Assembly: GCA_965202955.1 (NCBI GenBank)
Contig: OZ241871.1
Span: forward strand, 3,410,001-3,474,000
DNA: 64,000 bases
Direction of reading: 5' to 3'
Source: Bin5 sp034422415
GTDB lineage: Bacteria; Chloroflexota; Anaerolineae; Caldilineales; Caldilineaceae
A model generated the notes under the pieces. That model searched no databases. It was not told the DNA's origin and saw only the letters and a list, made by a program, of their open reading frames with translations. Shown here piece after piece: positions 26,911-34,944 of this stretch (the stretch's first letter is position 1; each line of letters begins with the position of its first letter). The position numbers and the translations under genes were made by a program.

Positions 26911-28053
26911 TCAAGCCCCCCTCAGTTCCTCCAGGATCCTCTCGCATCGGCCCACCAGTTCATCGTTGCCCATCTCCCGCGCAAGACGCTGCGCCTCTTC
27001 GAGATCCACAATTGCCTCATCCACCAATCCCAACCTTGTCCTTGCCAGGCTCCTCATGTAATAGGCCCCGACACTCTTCTTTTGCAGTCGGAGAACCTCA
27101 CCGAAATCGTCGATCGCGTCCTCCCACTGATCCCGTTCCAGTCTGGTCCTGCCTCGCTCCAGATATATTTCCGCATTGTCTGGCTTCAGCCGGACCGCCT
27201 GGTCGAAGTCAGCAGCTGCCTCCCCGTGGCGGCCAAGGTCCCTCTTGAAAATCCCCCGCATGTGGTAGGCGTCAGCGCGAGACGGCTGAATATGAAGGAC
27301 GCTGTCGAAGTCCGTTATCGCCCCTTCGAGTTGGCCGTTTTCGGCTCTGGTCAGGCCCCGCTCGACCAGGATGTCAGTGTCTTCAGGGCGATGCGCAACT
27401 GCCTGATCGAAGTCAGCAATCGCGCCCTTAACATCGCCCCGCCCGCTCCGAATCTTGCCCCGATTGTATAATGCTTCTCCGTAATCCGGCTTTAACCGCA
27501 CGGCCTGGTCATAGTCGGCTAAGGCGTCTTCCTCCTGGCCGAGACTTGCCTTTACAACGCCCCTATTGAAAAAGGCGGGCGCAAAATCTGGCTGCAAGCA
27601 CACAGCCTGGTCAAGATCAACCAGCGCTGAAATCGTCTCTCCAGACCTGTATCTCGTTACCCCCCGATTAACGTATGTTTCTCCGTTGTCGGGTTCGATG
27701 TCGACCGCAAGGTTGAAGTCTGTGATCGCTTCCTCAAACAGGCCGAGTTGCTCCTTTATGATCGCCCGCATCACGTACGCATTGGCATTCTCAGGTTCCA
27801 ATTCGATTGCCCTGTCGAATTCAACGAGCGCCTCCTCAAATTCGCCGATGGCGTACTTTTTCAGTCCCGGCAATTCATGCGGATTGCCGATCTTGTCAGA
27901 CTCGCTCGGATCGATGCTCTCTGTTGCCGTGTTCCCGGACAGTTGGGCAGGCCCCCTACTTTCCTTTCCCATGGCGGCTTGTCCCTCCCTGCGCCGACCA
28001 AGACTCGCCAGTGAAGCCACGGCACGCCGGATTGCCCCAATGATCTTCTGCAC
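26911..28053 (-). CDS. TPR-repeat protein (nine units)
   Basis: A 380-residue protein. After about 60 residues of basic then Ser-rich sequence come nine tandem 34-residue TPR units, for example AFFNRGVVKASLGQEEDALA and ALYNRGKIRSGRGDVKGAIA. TPR arrays form curved helical scaffolds for protein binding; nothing catalytic is visible. It starts three bases after the stop of the preceding TPR gene and is the last of a three-gene minus-strand unit. The N-terminal segment (MQKIIGAIRRAVASLASLG) is amphipathic and may touch the membrane. Confidence 0.88.
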   Translation of the reverse strand: MQKIIGAIRRAVASLASLGRRREGQAAMGKESRGPAQLSGNTATESIDPSESDKIGNPHELPGLKKYAIGEFEEALVEFDRAIELEPENANAYVMRAIIKEQLGLFEEAITDFNLAVDIEPDNGETYVNRGVTRYRSGETISALVDLDQAVCLQPDFAPAFFNRGVVKASLGQEEDALADYDQAVRLKPDYGEALYNRGKIRSGRGDVKGAIADFDQAVAHRPEDTDILVERGLTRAENGQLEGAITDFDSVLHIQPSRADAYHMRGIFKRDLGRHGEAAADFDQAVRLKPDNAEIYLERGRTRLERDQWEDAIDDFGEVLRLQKKSVGAYYMRSLARTRLGLVDEAIVDLEEAQRLAREMGNDELVGRCERILEELRGA

Positions 28054-28056
28054 CTG

Positions 28057-29001
28057 TCAGCCTTCCCCGGCGACCACTTCCAGCGCCGCCGAAAAATCAG
28101 CCCGCGCTTCCGCAGTCCGCCCCAACGCCGCTTTCGCCACCGCACGATTCCTGTATGCCTCTACATCCCCCGGCCGCAGCAAAATCGCCTGATCATAGTC
28201 CGCAATCGCTCCTTCGTAGTCGCCCTGCCTCTCCTTCGCCGCGCCCCGGTTGTAAAGTGGCTCGGTTCGCTCCGGCTCCAGGTCGATCGCCTGGTCGTAG
28301 TCGGCCAACGCGGCCCCATGCCGCCCCAACTTCGCATTCGCGAGGCCCCGGTTGTTATAGGCTTCGACAGATTCAGGCCGCAGCCGGATCGCATGATCGA
28401 AATCGGCGACCGCCGCCTCGAACCGTCCCAATCCAACCAGCGCAAGTCCGCGGCAGTTGTACGCCTCCACATAGCTCGGGTCCAAACGGATCGCCCAGCT
28501 GAACTCGTCCACAGCCTCCAGGTGCAGTCCGAGCTCCGCCTTAGCAATACCCTGTTCATAGTACGCGCTCGCAAACTCCGGCATCAGGCGAGCCGCCTCG
28601 CTGAAATCTGCCACTGCCTCCTCATACGCCCCCAGCCCCGACCTGACCAGTCCCCGGTTGAAGAACGCAACCCCGTAGCCCGGTTGCACCTGAATCGCTA
28701 GGTCAAAGTCCTCGATCGCCTCCTGGCTCCGGCCAAGCGCCGCCTTCGCATTGCCGCGATTGCTGTAGGCCTCAGCGTAATCCGGCCTCAGGCGGGTCGC
28801 CTCGTCATAATCGGCGATCGCGGCCTCGTACTGCCCAAGGTTGCACCGCACATTCCCACGGTTGCTGTACGCCTCGGCATAGTCTGGCCGCAAAGAGATC
28901 GCCTGCTCATACGCCGCAAGCGCCGCACGCGAATCGGCCAGCCCCTCCCGCTGCAGACCGTCTCTCAGCAAATAATAGGCGCGTGTCTGCCGGCCTTTCA
29001 T
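28057..29001 (-). CDS. TPR-repeat protein (nine units, all repeat)
   Basis: A 314-residue protein that is TPR repeat almost end to end: nine 34-residue units such as AYSNRGNVRCNLGQYEAAIA and AYNNRGLANAKLGRHGAALA, with very little else. It has no signal peptide. Its ATG overlaps the stop of the membrane protein gene upstream (ATGA), and the second TPR gene follows within four bases, so the three are probably made together. The repeats resemble those of its neighbour, which suggests an old duplication. The binding partner is unknown. Confidence 0.88.
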   Translation of the reverse strand: MKGRQTRAYYLLRDGLQREGLADSRAALAAYEQAISLRPDYAEAYSNRGNVRCNLGQYEAAIADYDEATRLRPDYAEAYSNRGNAKAALGRSQEAIEDFDLAIQVQPGYGVAFFNRGLVRSGLGAYEEAVADFSEAARLMPEFASAYYEQGIAKAELGLHLEAVDEFSWAIRLDPSYVEAYNCRGLALVGLGRFEAAVADFDHAIRLRPESVEAYNNRGLANAKLGRHGAALADYDQAIDLEPERTEPLYNRGAAKERQGDYEGAIADYDQAILLRPGDVEAYRNRAVAKAALGRTAEARADFSAALEVVAGEG

Positions 29002-29672
29002 GATCCGACGCTCCGGCTTCGCTGCTCCGAAAGATCGCCGACAGACTTGTGCGCCAGCGCCGCCAGTTCATCGTTGCTCCCTGCCGCCACACTTGCAATC
29101 TGCCGCCACCTTTCAATCGCCTCATCAATCAGGCCGTCCTCCGCCAGCTGGCGCGCCTCGGCAATCGCTGAGGCCCCCACACGGCCGGGGTCGCGGGTCG
29201 TATCCTCGCCTGTCATCGCCTGCGTCGCACCCGCCCCCGTGCTTCCCATGCCCCGCAGTACCTGCCCTGCATCCTCCCCATGCTGTCTCATCTCGTCAAC
29301 CATCCCGCGCGCCTCTTCCGCGTAACCGCGCGCCCTCTCAACACTTTCGCCTGCTTCAGCCGCAATCTCCTGAAGCCGTTTGATGCCCAGGTAACCGCCC
29401 GCCGCGACGCCGATTGCCAGTACTGTGAGCAGAAGGGCAACGCCGGAGAGCCACCAGCCAATGGCATCGGCTCGATCGTCCAGAACCTCGCGCCGCAATT
29501 CGTTGAACCGCCGTTCCATCTCTACTTCGGCCGCCTCGTCGATCCCCGCGACTTCCTCGCCGGCCGGAGCCTGCGCCCAAATTGATGGCGCCGCTCCTAT
29601 TCCAACCGTCAGCACCGCGCACAAAGCCACCGCAGCTACAGCAACTGCCCGCCGGACTTTAAGGCCTCGCAT
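28998..29672 (-). CDS. Membrane-anchored coiled-coil protein, unknown
   Basis: A 224-residue protein with a basic N-terminus and signal-like helix (residues about 8-34, ending SIWAQA), an acidic linker, a second membrane helix (about 72-95, WWLSGVALLLTVLAIGVAAG), and a charged coiled coil (about 98-130). The C-terminal part (AIAEARQLAEDGLIDEAIER) resembles one TPR unit. No known family is recognised. The layout suggests a membrane dock for the two TPR proteins encoded directly downstream, whose first gene it overlaps by four bases. A ribosome site AAGGAGAAGG lies upstream of the ATG. Confidence 0.72.
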   Translation of the reverse strand: MRGLKVRRAVAVAAVALCAVLTVGIGAAPSIWAQAPAGEEVAGIDEAAEVEMERRFNELRREVLDDRADAIGWWLSGVALLLTVLAIGVAAGGYLGIKRLQEIAAEAGESVERARGYAEEARGMVDEMRQHGEDAGQVLRGMGSTGAGATQAMTGEDTTRDPGRVGASAIAEARQLAEDGLIDEAIERWRQIASVAAGSNDELAALAHKSVGDLSEQRSRSVGS

Positions 29673-30413
29673 TGTCGAAATCCACCTTCTCCTTGAACCC
29701 CGCCTGTACCGATCAAAATGGGTCCCAGTTCAATCCGCGATTCTGCCGAAAAGGGCTTTGTCCTCTCCAAGTTTCAAATCGGACGTGCATGAACTTCAGA
29801 TTGTCCAATAACTGTCATCTTATTGTGAACGGATGCTGTTCTGTTTCCTGAAATTTTTTTCTCGCAAACGCTCGCAAACGCTCGTCGATCTCTCGTTAAA
29901 CGCTCGTACGAGCGTTTACCTGTACCCATGCCTGGACACGCTATCTGTTCACCGCGCGCCCGGCCCGGACTTTGGTGTAACAGCGCCGACACTGTCTCCT
30001 TTCAGCCGCTTTGGAACCCCGCCTTTGCGACGCACGCAGCCGGGAGACTTTGCCTACCCGACACACCTTGCAACTGTCAACGAGCCCTAATCAGACGACG
30101 CGTGGCAGCTGAATGAAGGTCCCAGCTGCTGGCTGCTTGACCGCGAAACGCACACTCGCCAAGAAACTCGCGCACCCTGCTCAGGTACGCCCTTTCAACC
30201 ACACTCACCTGCAATCTCCTTTCTTCCCTTCCTCGTCGCCTGAAGCTACTCTCCAGCCGCTCCTCCCCATACGTTCAACGCCAAAATCGAGTCCACCTCC
30301 CCGGACCCGTTGCCGACTACGTCCCTCGCTGCAGACCACAGAAGCCCAAGGTCCACGCACTACCGCACCCGGCGAGCGCCCGTTAACCGGACCCGTAAAG
30401 GTGGCAGGCTTCC
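29673..30413. other. Gene-free region between two minus-strand units
   Basis: About 740 bases with no supportable gene. The left part should hold the promoter of the TPR module. It contains a cluster of AAACGCTCG repeats with a perfect palindrome (listed separately). The right part is pyrimidine-rich (Cys/Pro/Ser-type shadow frames only) and borders the 3' end of the HEAT-like gene. Confidence 0.6.
29861..29918. repeat. AAACGCTCG repeat cluster with 22-bp palindrome
   Basis: Two tandem copies of CTCGCAAACG (29861-29880) are followed by a perfect 22-base palindrome at 29897-29918, whose left half is TAAACGCTCGT and right half is its exact reverse complement. The core AAACGCTCG thus occurs three times forward and once inverted within 58 bases. 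It lies about 190-245 bases upstream of the minus-strand TPR module. No T-run follows on either strand in terminator orientation, so an operator for a dimeric regulator is the better guess. Confidence 0.6.
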
Positions 30414-32009
30414 TTACAACGTCTTTCCAATCTCGCCAACCCTATCCTCAAAGTTTAGGAGCCCGAGCACAATCATCTGCAGCAGCAGCGGATGGCTGTC
30501 CAACGGTTCGTGACGCAGACTTTCCGCCGTGTAGACCGCGCGGCGCGCATAACTGTGATGGCCCGCTATATGCAGCCATCCGGCCTGCGCCAGGAGGGCT
30601 CGCCGCAACTGCTCCGCCAGCTCCTGGGGAACGTTCTCCTTTACTATCGCGCGTGCCACGCCCTCCAGCAAACCCGGTTCCAGTGCCGCAAACGAGGGCC
30701 TGCCTTCCAGCGCAGCATCATCGGCCACCCGCTCCCGGGCTTTTGCCGCAGCCTCTCTGTCCACGTCCCCAATCCGCAGGACCCAGCCCGCCATCGCCGG
30801 GTGTCCCAAGAGTGTTCCCGTTGCCTGCGAAAGTTCCTCTTCCCCTTGCTTCCACAACGCCGGGCCTGACGCCAGCAGGTCGGACAAGCCGTCGGCAATT
30901 GTCCCCGCACTGTACGCAAAGATTAACGGGCAGTAGAGCGTGAATTCTCCCGCCAAGCCGCGTCCCCCTGCCCGCCAGTGGCTCTCCAGGCAACTCTCCA
31001 GAGATTCACGCGCGTAAGCGTAAGGAACGCTCAAAAAGACCTGGTGCTCCTCCCGGGTCAAAGAGACCGACAGCATTTCACCCTCAGGCCGTCTGGGTGG
31101 CAACTGCTCCCGCTCCACCGACTCGTTTCCGAACGAGTCCAGAATTCCAACCATTCGATTGATCCGCATGCTAATCAGCGTGCCCCCGGCCTTCTCTTCA
31201 TAGCGCACAAGCAACAGGTGTTGCGTTCCCTGAAAACTGCAAGGAGAGATCAGCGCCGACCAGTCGTCTGACGCAACTGGCTCCCATCCCACACCGGCAA
31301 GGCTCATTTTACGCAGCTGCCGCTCAGGCAACCGCGCCAACTCCGGACGTAAGCTGTATTTCAAAGCCTGGAGCGCTGCTGCGCTCTGCCCCGCAACCGC
31401 GGGCCCCCGCAGCGCCCCCAGGCGGGCAATCGCTGCCTCGGCCACCGCCGCGCGGTCGTCGTATGCAATCAGCTGCAGCAACGCCGGCTGGTCCGCTTCC
31501 GCCAACTGGCCGAGCAGGTCAAGGATCAGAAAAGCGACTTCCTGGCTCTCCTGCCGCATCTGAAGCACGTATTCCAACAACACTTGCCGATTAGCGCGCC
31601 CAGCCTCCAGCGCCTCCTGCAAGCTCTGCTTCACAACCAGGTGAGGGTCGTTCAAGTCGCCCATCAGTCCCGGCGGGACCTCAACATCAAGAAACTTTTC
31701 CAATATCATTGCCGCAGTCAGCCGGGTCTGAGTTGGATTATCGCGCCGTCCCGCCTCTTTGCGCAGCAGGGCAACCGATTCGACCTCGGGCAGCCGCGCG
31801 GCAAGGCGGCCCAGGCCCCCTCGCATCTGGCTGCTCTCAGAGTTCAGGTGCTTACGTAACGCCGACAAGACCAAAGTCGGCGCGTGCTCTTGGACAATCG
31901 CCTCCACTGACTGCACCAATTCCGCTTCCGAAGAGCAGTCCGCCAGTGCGGCCACGGCCTCGTCGATCTTACGTCTTAACTGAAATCGATTCACGACTTT
32001 CTCGCCCAT
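30414..32009 (-). CDS. HEAT-like repeat protein, unknown
   Basis: A 531-residue protein I do not recognise. The N-terminal 230 residues are helical pairs of HEAT/ARM type (for example LLRKEAGRRDNPTQTRLTAA, LLQLIAYDDRAAVAEAAIAR). The centre (about 240-380) looks globular and beta-rich (TQHLLLVRYEEKAGGTLISM). The C-terminal 150 residues are helical again. No signal peptide or catalytic motif is seen. The ATG at 32009 (MGEKVVNRFQLRRK) has no ribosome site but lies right behind an extended -10 box, suggesting a leaderless message; ATG 32042 is an alternative. It is divergent from dnaX. Confidence 0.78.
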   Translation of the reverse strand: MGEKVVNRFQLRRKIDEAVAALADCSSEAELVQSVEAIVQEHAPTLVLSALRKHLNSESSQMRGGLGRLAARLPEVESVALLRKEAGRRDNPTQTRLTAAMILEKFLDVEVPPGLMGDLNDPHLVVKQSLQEALEAGRANRQVLLEYVLQMRQESQEVAFLILDLLGQLAEADQPALLQLIAYDDRAAVAEAAIARLGALRGPAVAGQSAAALQALKYSLRPELARLPERQLRKMSLAGVGWEPVASDDWSALISPCSFQGTQHLLLVRYEEKAGGTLISMRINRMVGILDSFGNESVEREQLPPRRPEGEMLSVSLTREEHQVFLSVPYAYARESLESCLESHWRAGGRGLAGEFTLYCPLIFAYSAGTIADGLSDLLASGPALWKQGEEELSQATGTLLGHPAMAGWVLRIGDVDREAAAKARERVADDAALEGRPSFAALEPGLLEGVARAIVKENVPQELAEQLRRALLAQAGWLHIAGHHSYARRAVYTAESLRHEPLDSHPLLLQMIVLGLLNFEDRVGEIGKTL

Positions 32010-32015
32010 GGGCAA

Positions 32016-32021
32016 AGTATA
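32016..32021 (-). promoter_or_regulatory. Extended -10 box of the HEAT-like gene
   Basis: On the minus strand TGGTATACT gives an extended -10 element (TATACT, 32021 to 32016). Transcription would begin about six bases on, essentially at the ATG at 32009. No good -35 is visible, as is common for extended -10 promoters. Confidence 0.4.
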
Positions 32022-32046
32022 CCACGAGCCGAAAAAAGGCATGTGT

Positions 32047-32075
32047 TTGCCACTGCCTCAGCCCGGTGGTAGACT
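32047..32075 (+). promoter_or_regulatory. Candidate dnaX promoter
   Basis: TTGCCA (32047-32052) and TAGACT (32070-32075) are separated by 17 bases, about 80 bases before the dnaX ATG. It is divergent from the HEAT-like gene's -10 box, so the two promoters lie back to back within 60 bases. Confidence 0.45.
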
Positions 32076-32152
32076 GAACTGGGGATCTCCGCACGGCTCC
32101 TAGGCCGGCCTTCCCCCCGTCGCACTCCCGACATTGCCAGGAGCACGGAAGC

Positions 32153-33823
32153 ATGGCACAGGCGCTGTATCGCAAGTGGCGCAGCCAGACATTCGAAGAG
32201 GTCGTCGGGCAAGAGCACGTGACCAATACCCTGCTGAACGCCCTCCGTGAAGAAAGAGTCGCCCACGCCTACCTCTTCGCCGGACCACGCGGGACCGGTA
32301 AGACCTCCACAGCCCGTATCCTCGCCAAGGCGCTTAACTGCACAGATGAGGACGCCCGCCCCTGCAACCGCTGCAGTCACTGTACAGCAATCAACGAGGG
32401 CCGCCTTCTCGACCTGATCGAAATCGACGCGGCCAGTAACAACAGCGTCGACGACATCCGCGAGCTGCGCGAGAAAGTCGGATTCCAGCCCAGCGAGGCG
32501 CGCTACAAGGTCTACATCATCGACGAAGTACATATGCTCAGTTCCAGCGCATTCAACGCCTTGCTGAAGACCCTGGAAGAACCGCCCCCTTATGCCCGTT
32601 TCGTGCTGGCGACCACCGAGCCGCACCGCATCCCCGCCACCGTCCTCAGCCGTTGTCAGCGCTTTGACTTCCGCCGCATCCCAGTGGCTGAAATTGCCGA
32701 CCACCTCTCCCACATCGCCGCTCACGAGGGCTGCAATGTCGACGATGCCGCCCTCCTTGCCATTGCCCGCAGCGCCCAAGGCTGCATGCGCGACGCAGTC
32801 AGCCTGCTGGACCAGATGACCAGTTACGGCGGCGGCCACAACGATGACGACGAGGCTGTCATCAGCCTCGAGCAAGTGCAGCAAGTGCTGGGCACTGCCG
32901 CCAGCGCAACCGTCACGGAGTTTGTCGATGTCCTGGCGTCTGAGGATATCGCCGCCGGCCTGCAGCTGATCCATCAACTGCTCATGCAAGGGGCCAGCCT
33001 GCACGAATTCGCCGGCCAGGTAGTCGACCACTTGCGCGCCCTCATGCACGTGCAGATGGTCGGCGGTGGCGCTCAATTGGAGGACCGCCCCCCTGAGGCA
33101 ATGCAGACCTTGAAGCAACAGGCAAAACGCATCCCCGGTTCTCAGACACTTCGGGCCATCAAACGCTTCAGCCAGGCCATGACTGAGCTCAAGGGAGAAT
33201 ACCAGCCCCAGCTACCCCTGGAGCTCGCACTCGTGGAGTTGCTCCAGTCCACTCAGCCCCAACCGGACGAAGCCCTTCAAGCGCAGCCTCAAGCGCAGCG
33301 TCAACCTCAGCCCCGACCACGGACACACCCATCCGAAAATGCCGCGCAAGCCGTCACCGCCCCATCCGCCGCTGAGCAAACCACACAAGACGTCGCGGAG
33401 CCCGTTGCTGGCGCTGACGCAACCGAAACCTTGAACGCCGATGCCTTGCGGCTGCTGAGAAAGCGCTGGGACGAGTTCCTGAACACAGTGCGCAGTCGCT
33501 GCGGGCCGAAAGAACAGGCCTCTCTGCGCTCAATAAAGGACCTAGCCATCGGCGCCGACTCCGTTTCCATGGCCTTCGGCAACAATACTTTCGCCCAGGG
33601 CGTGATCTCGGAGGCCGCGACGAAGGAAGCCGTCGCCGGCATTCTTGGAGAGTTCCTCGGCCAAAAAGTTTCCCTCAGGTGCCATAGTGGCGACAAAGCT
33701 ACCCTTAGCGCAGCTGCCGGGCCCGCTTTCGAAGAAGAACAGGCTGCCGGCATGGATCCACTGATCGAATATGCCGTCGCTGAACTGGGTGCAGAGGTCA
33801 GCGACAGCCAAGCCGGTCATTGA
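32153..33823 (+). CDS. dnaX: DNA polymerase III subunit gamma/tau
   Basis: The clamp-loader ATPase of the replisome. The 556-residue protein starts with ALYRKWRSQTFEEVVGQEHV and has Walker A GPRGTGKTS, the zinc-binding cysteines (Cys in LNC, CNRC, HC), the DEVHML Walker B, and SRC sensor sequence LSRCQRFDFR. A Gln/Pro-rich linker (about 365-400) leads to a C-terminal tau-like domain. No slippery A-run for programmed frameshifting is visible, so a single product is likely. dnaX-ybaB-recR is a widespread gene order. Confidence 0.96.
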   Translation: MAQALYRKWRSQTFEEVVGQEHVTNTLLNALREERVAHAYLFAGPRGTGKTSTARILAKALNCTDEDARPCNRCSHCTAINEGRLLDLIEIDAASNNSVDDIRELREKVGFQPSEARYKVYIIDEVHMLSSSAFNALLKTLEEPPPYARFVLATTEPHRIPATVLSRCQRFDFRRIPVAEIADHLSHIAAHEGCNVDDAALLAIARSAQGCMRDAVSLLDQMTSYGGGHNDDDEAVISLEQVQQVLGTAASATVTEFVDVLASEDIAAGLQLIHQLLMQGASLHEFAGQVVDHLRALMHVQMVGGGAQLEDRPPEAMQTLKQQAKRIPGSQTLRAIKRFSQAMTELKGEYQPQLPLELALVELLQSTQPQPDEALQAQPQAQRQPQPRPRTHPSENAAQAVTAPSAAEQTTQDVAEPVAGADATETLNADALRLLRKRWDEFLNTVRSRCGPKEQASLRSIKDLAIGADSVSMAFGNNTFAQGVISEAATKEAVAGILGEFLGQKVSLRCHSGDKATLSAAAGPAFEEEQAAGMDPLIEYAVAELGAEVSDSQAGH

Positions 33824-33868
33824 CCTGCACATCCTGGTACCACACAAAACGCAACCGGAGCGAAATCT

Positions 33869-34276
33869 ATGGCCAAGAAGAGAAAGAACCGCAGGACCAG
33901 GGGCGGCAGCAATCCCTTTGGCGGCGGTGGTGGTGGCTTCCCGGCCGGCGGCTCGCCCGGCGGCGGCCTTGGAGGCGACCTCACCGCGCGCATGCGCAAA
34001 ATGCAGGGCGACATGGAAAAGGCCCAGGAAGAGTTGGCCGAGGAGGTTGTTACCGGTACTGCGGGCGGCGGCATGGTCGAGGTCGATATGGACGGCCATC
34101 AGACCGTTCGCTCGCTCCGCGTCAAGCCGGAAGTGGTCGATCCGGACGATGTCGAAATGCTGGAAGACCTCCTCATCGCCGCCATAAACGATGCCGCCGA
34201 AAAGGTGAAAACGCTGACTGAAGAACGTATGGGCGGCCTCACCGCCGGACTGAACATCCCCGGCCTCGGCCTCTAG
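33869..34276 (+). CDS. ybaB: YbaB/EbfC family nucleoid-associated protein
   Basis: A small dimeric DNA-binding protein of 135 residues. The N-terminus is basic then Gly-rich (residues 1-37), an addition to the usual about 105 residues. The family core follows: MRKMQGDMEKAQEELAEEVV, a Gly-rich turn, MVEVDMDGHQTVRSLRVKP, and LIAAINDAAEKVKTLTEERM. GGAG stands eight bases before the ATG. It sits between dnaX and recR, its usual place. Confidence 0.94.
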   Translation: MAKKRKNRRTRGGSNPFGGGGGGFPAGGSPGGGLGGDLTARMRKMQGDMEKAQEELAEEVVTGTAGGGMVEVDMDGHQTVRSLRVKPEVVDPDDVEMLEDLLIAAINDAAEKVKTLTEERMGGLTAGLNIPGLGL

Positions 34277-34285
34277 GAAGGCGCC

Positions 34286-34909
34286 ATGACCCTCGCTCAG
34301 CCGGTCTCCAACCTCATCGACGCCTTCAGCCGCCTGCCTGGCATCGGACCCAAGTCGGCCTCCCGCTTGGCCTATTTCCTCCTCCGCAGCGACGACGAAG
34401 TCGCCCAAACACTCGCTACCGCGCTGCAGGAGTTGAAATCTAATACCCTTTTCTGTGCCACCTGCCACAATATCGCCGACCGCGATCCCTGCGCCATTTG
34501 CGAAAACAACCAGCGCGATCAATCCATTATCTGTGTCGTGGAGGAGCCGCTCGACGTGCAGGCCATCGAGCGCACCGGCGCCTTTCGCGGTCTCTACCAC
34601 GTCCTACACGGCGCAATCTCTCCCGTGGAGGGCATCGGCCCGGATGATCTGAAGCTCGACGAACTGCTCCGGCGCCTGCGCAACAATCATGCAGGCAGTT
34701 TCCCTGATGACGCTCTCCCCGCGGAACTGCTCGTGGCAACAAATCCCAATTTGGAGGGAGAGGCGACCGCAATGTACATCGCCAGGCTTGTCAAACCGCT
34801 CGGCGTGCGCGTCACCCGCCTCGCTCGCGGCTTACCCACCGGCGGCGACCTCGAATACGCCGACGAATTGACGCTGAGCAACGCGCTGGCCGGGAGGCTC
34901 GAAATCTGA
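34286..34909 (+). CDS. recR: Recombination protein RecR
   Basis: RecR acts with RecO (and RecF) to load RecA at gaps. The 207-residue protein has the helix-hairpin-helix FSRLPGIGPKSASRLAYFLL, a four-Cys zinc finger (CATC, CAIC), a Toprim core (SIICVVEEPLDVQAIERTG) and the C-terminal ARGLPTGGDLEYADELTL. It starts nine bases after ybaB. Length and motifs are standard. Confidence 0.97.
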   Translation: MTLAQPVSNLIDAFSRLPGIGPKSASRLAYFLLRSDDEVAQTLATALQELKSNTLFCATCHNIADRDPCAICENNQRDQSIICVVEEPLDVQAIERTGAFRGLYHVLHGAISPVEGIGPDDLKLDELLRRLRNNHAGSFPDDALPAELLVATNPNLEGEATAMYIARLVKPLGVRVTRLARGLPTGGDLEYADELTLSNALAGRLEI

Positions 34910-34944
34910 CCGACCTGCGGCGCACACCGCGAAGGTGTATCGAG

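Noticed and set aside
29897..29918. Palindrome as a rho-independent terminator
   Set aside because: The T-run lies on the wrong side for either strand, and the palindrome has no loop.
29833..30090. 85-codon open frame over the palindrome cluster
   Set aside because: No ribosome site and no domain; the repeats explain part of its sequence.
32153..33823. Programmed frameshift in dnaX
   Set aside because: No A-rich slippery sequence followed by a hairpin was seen in the linker region.
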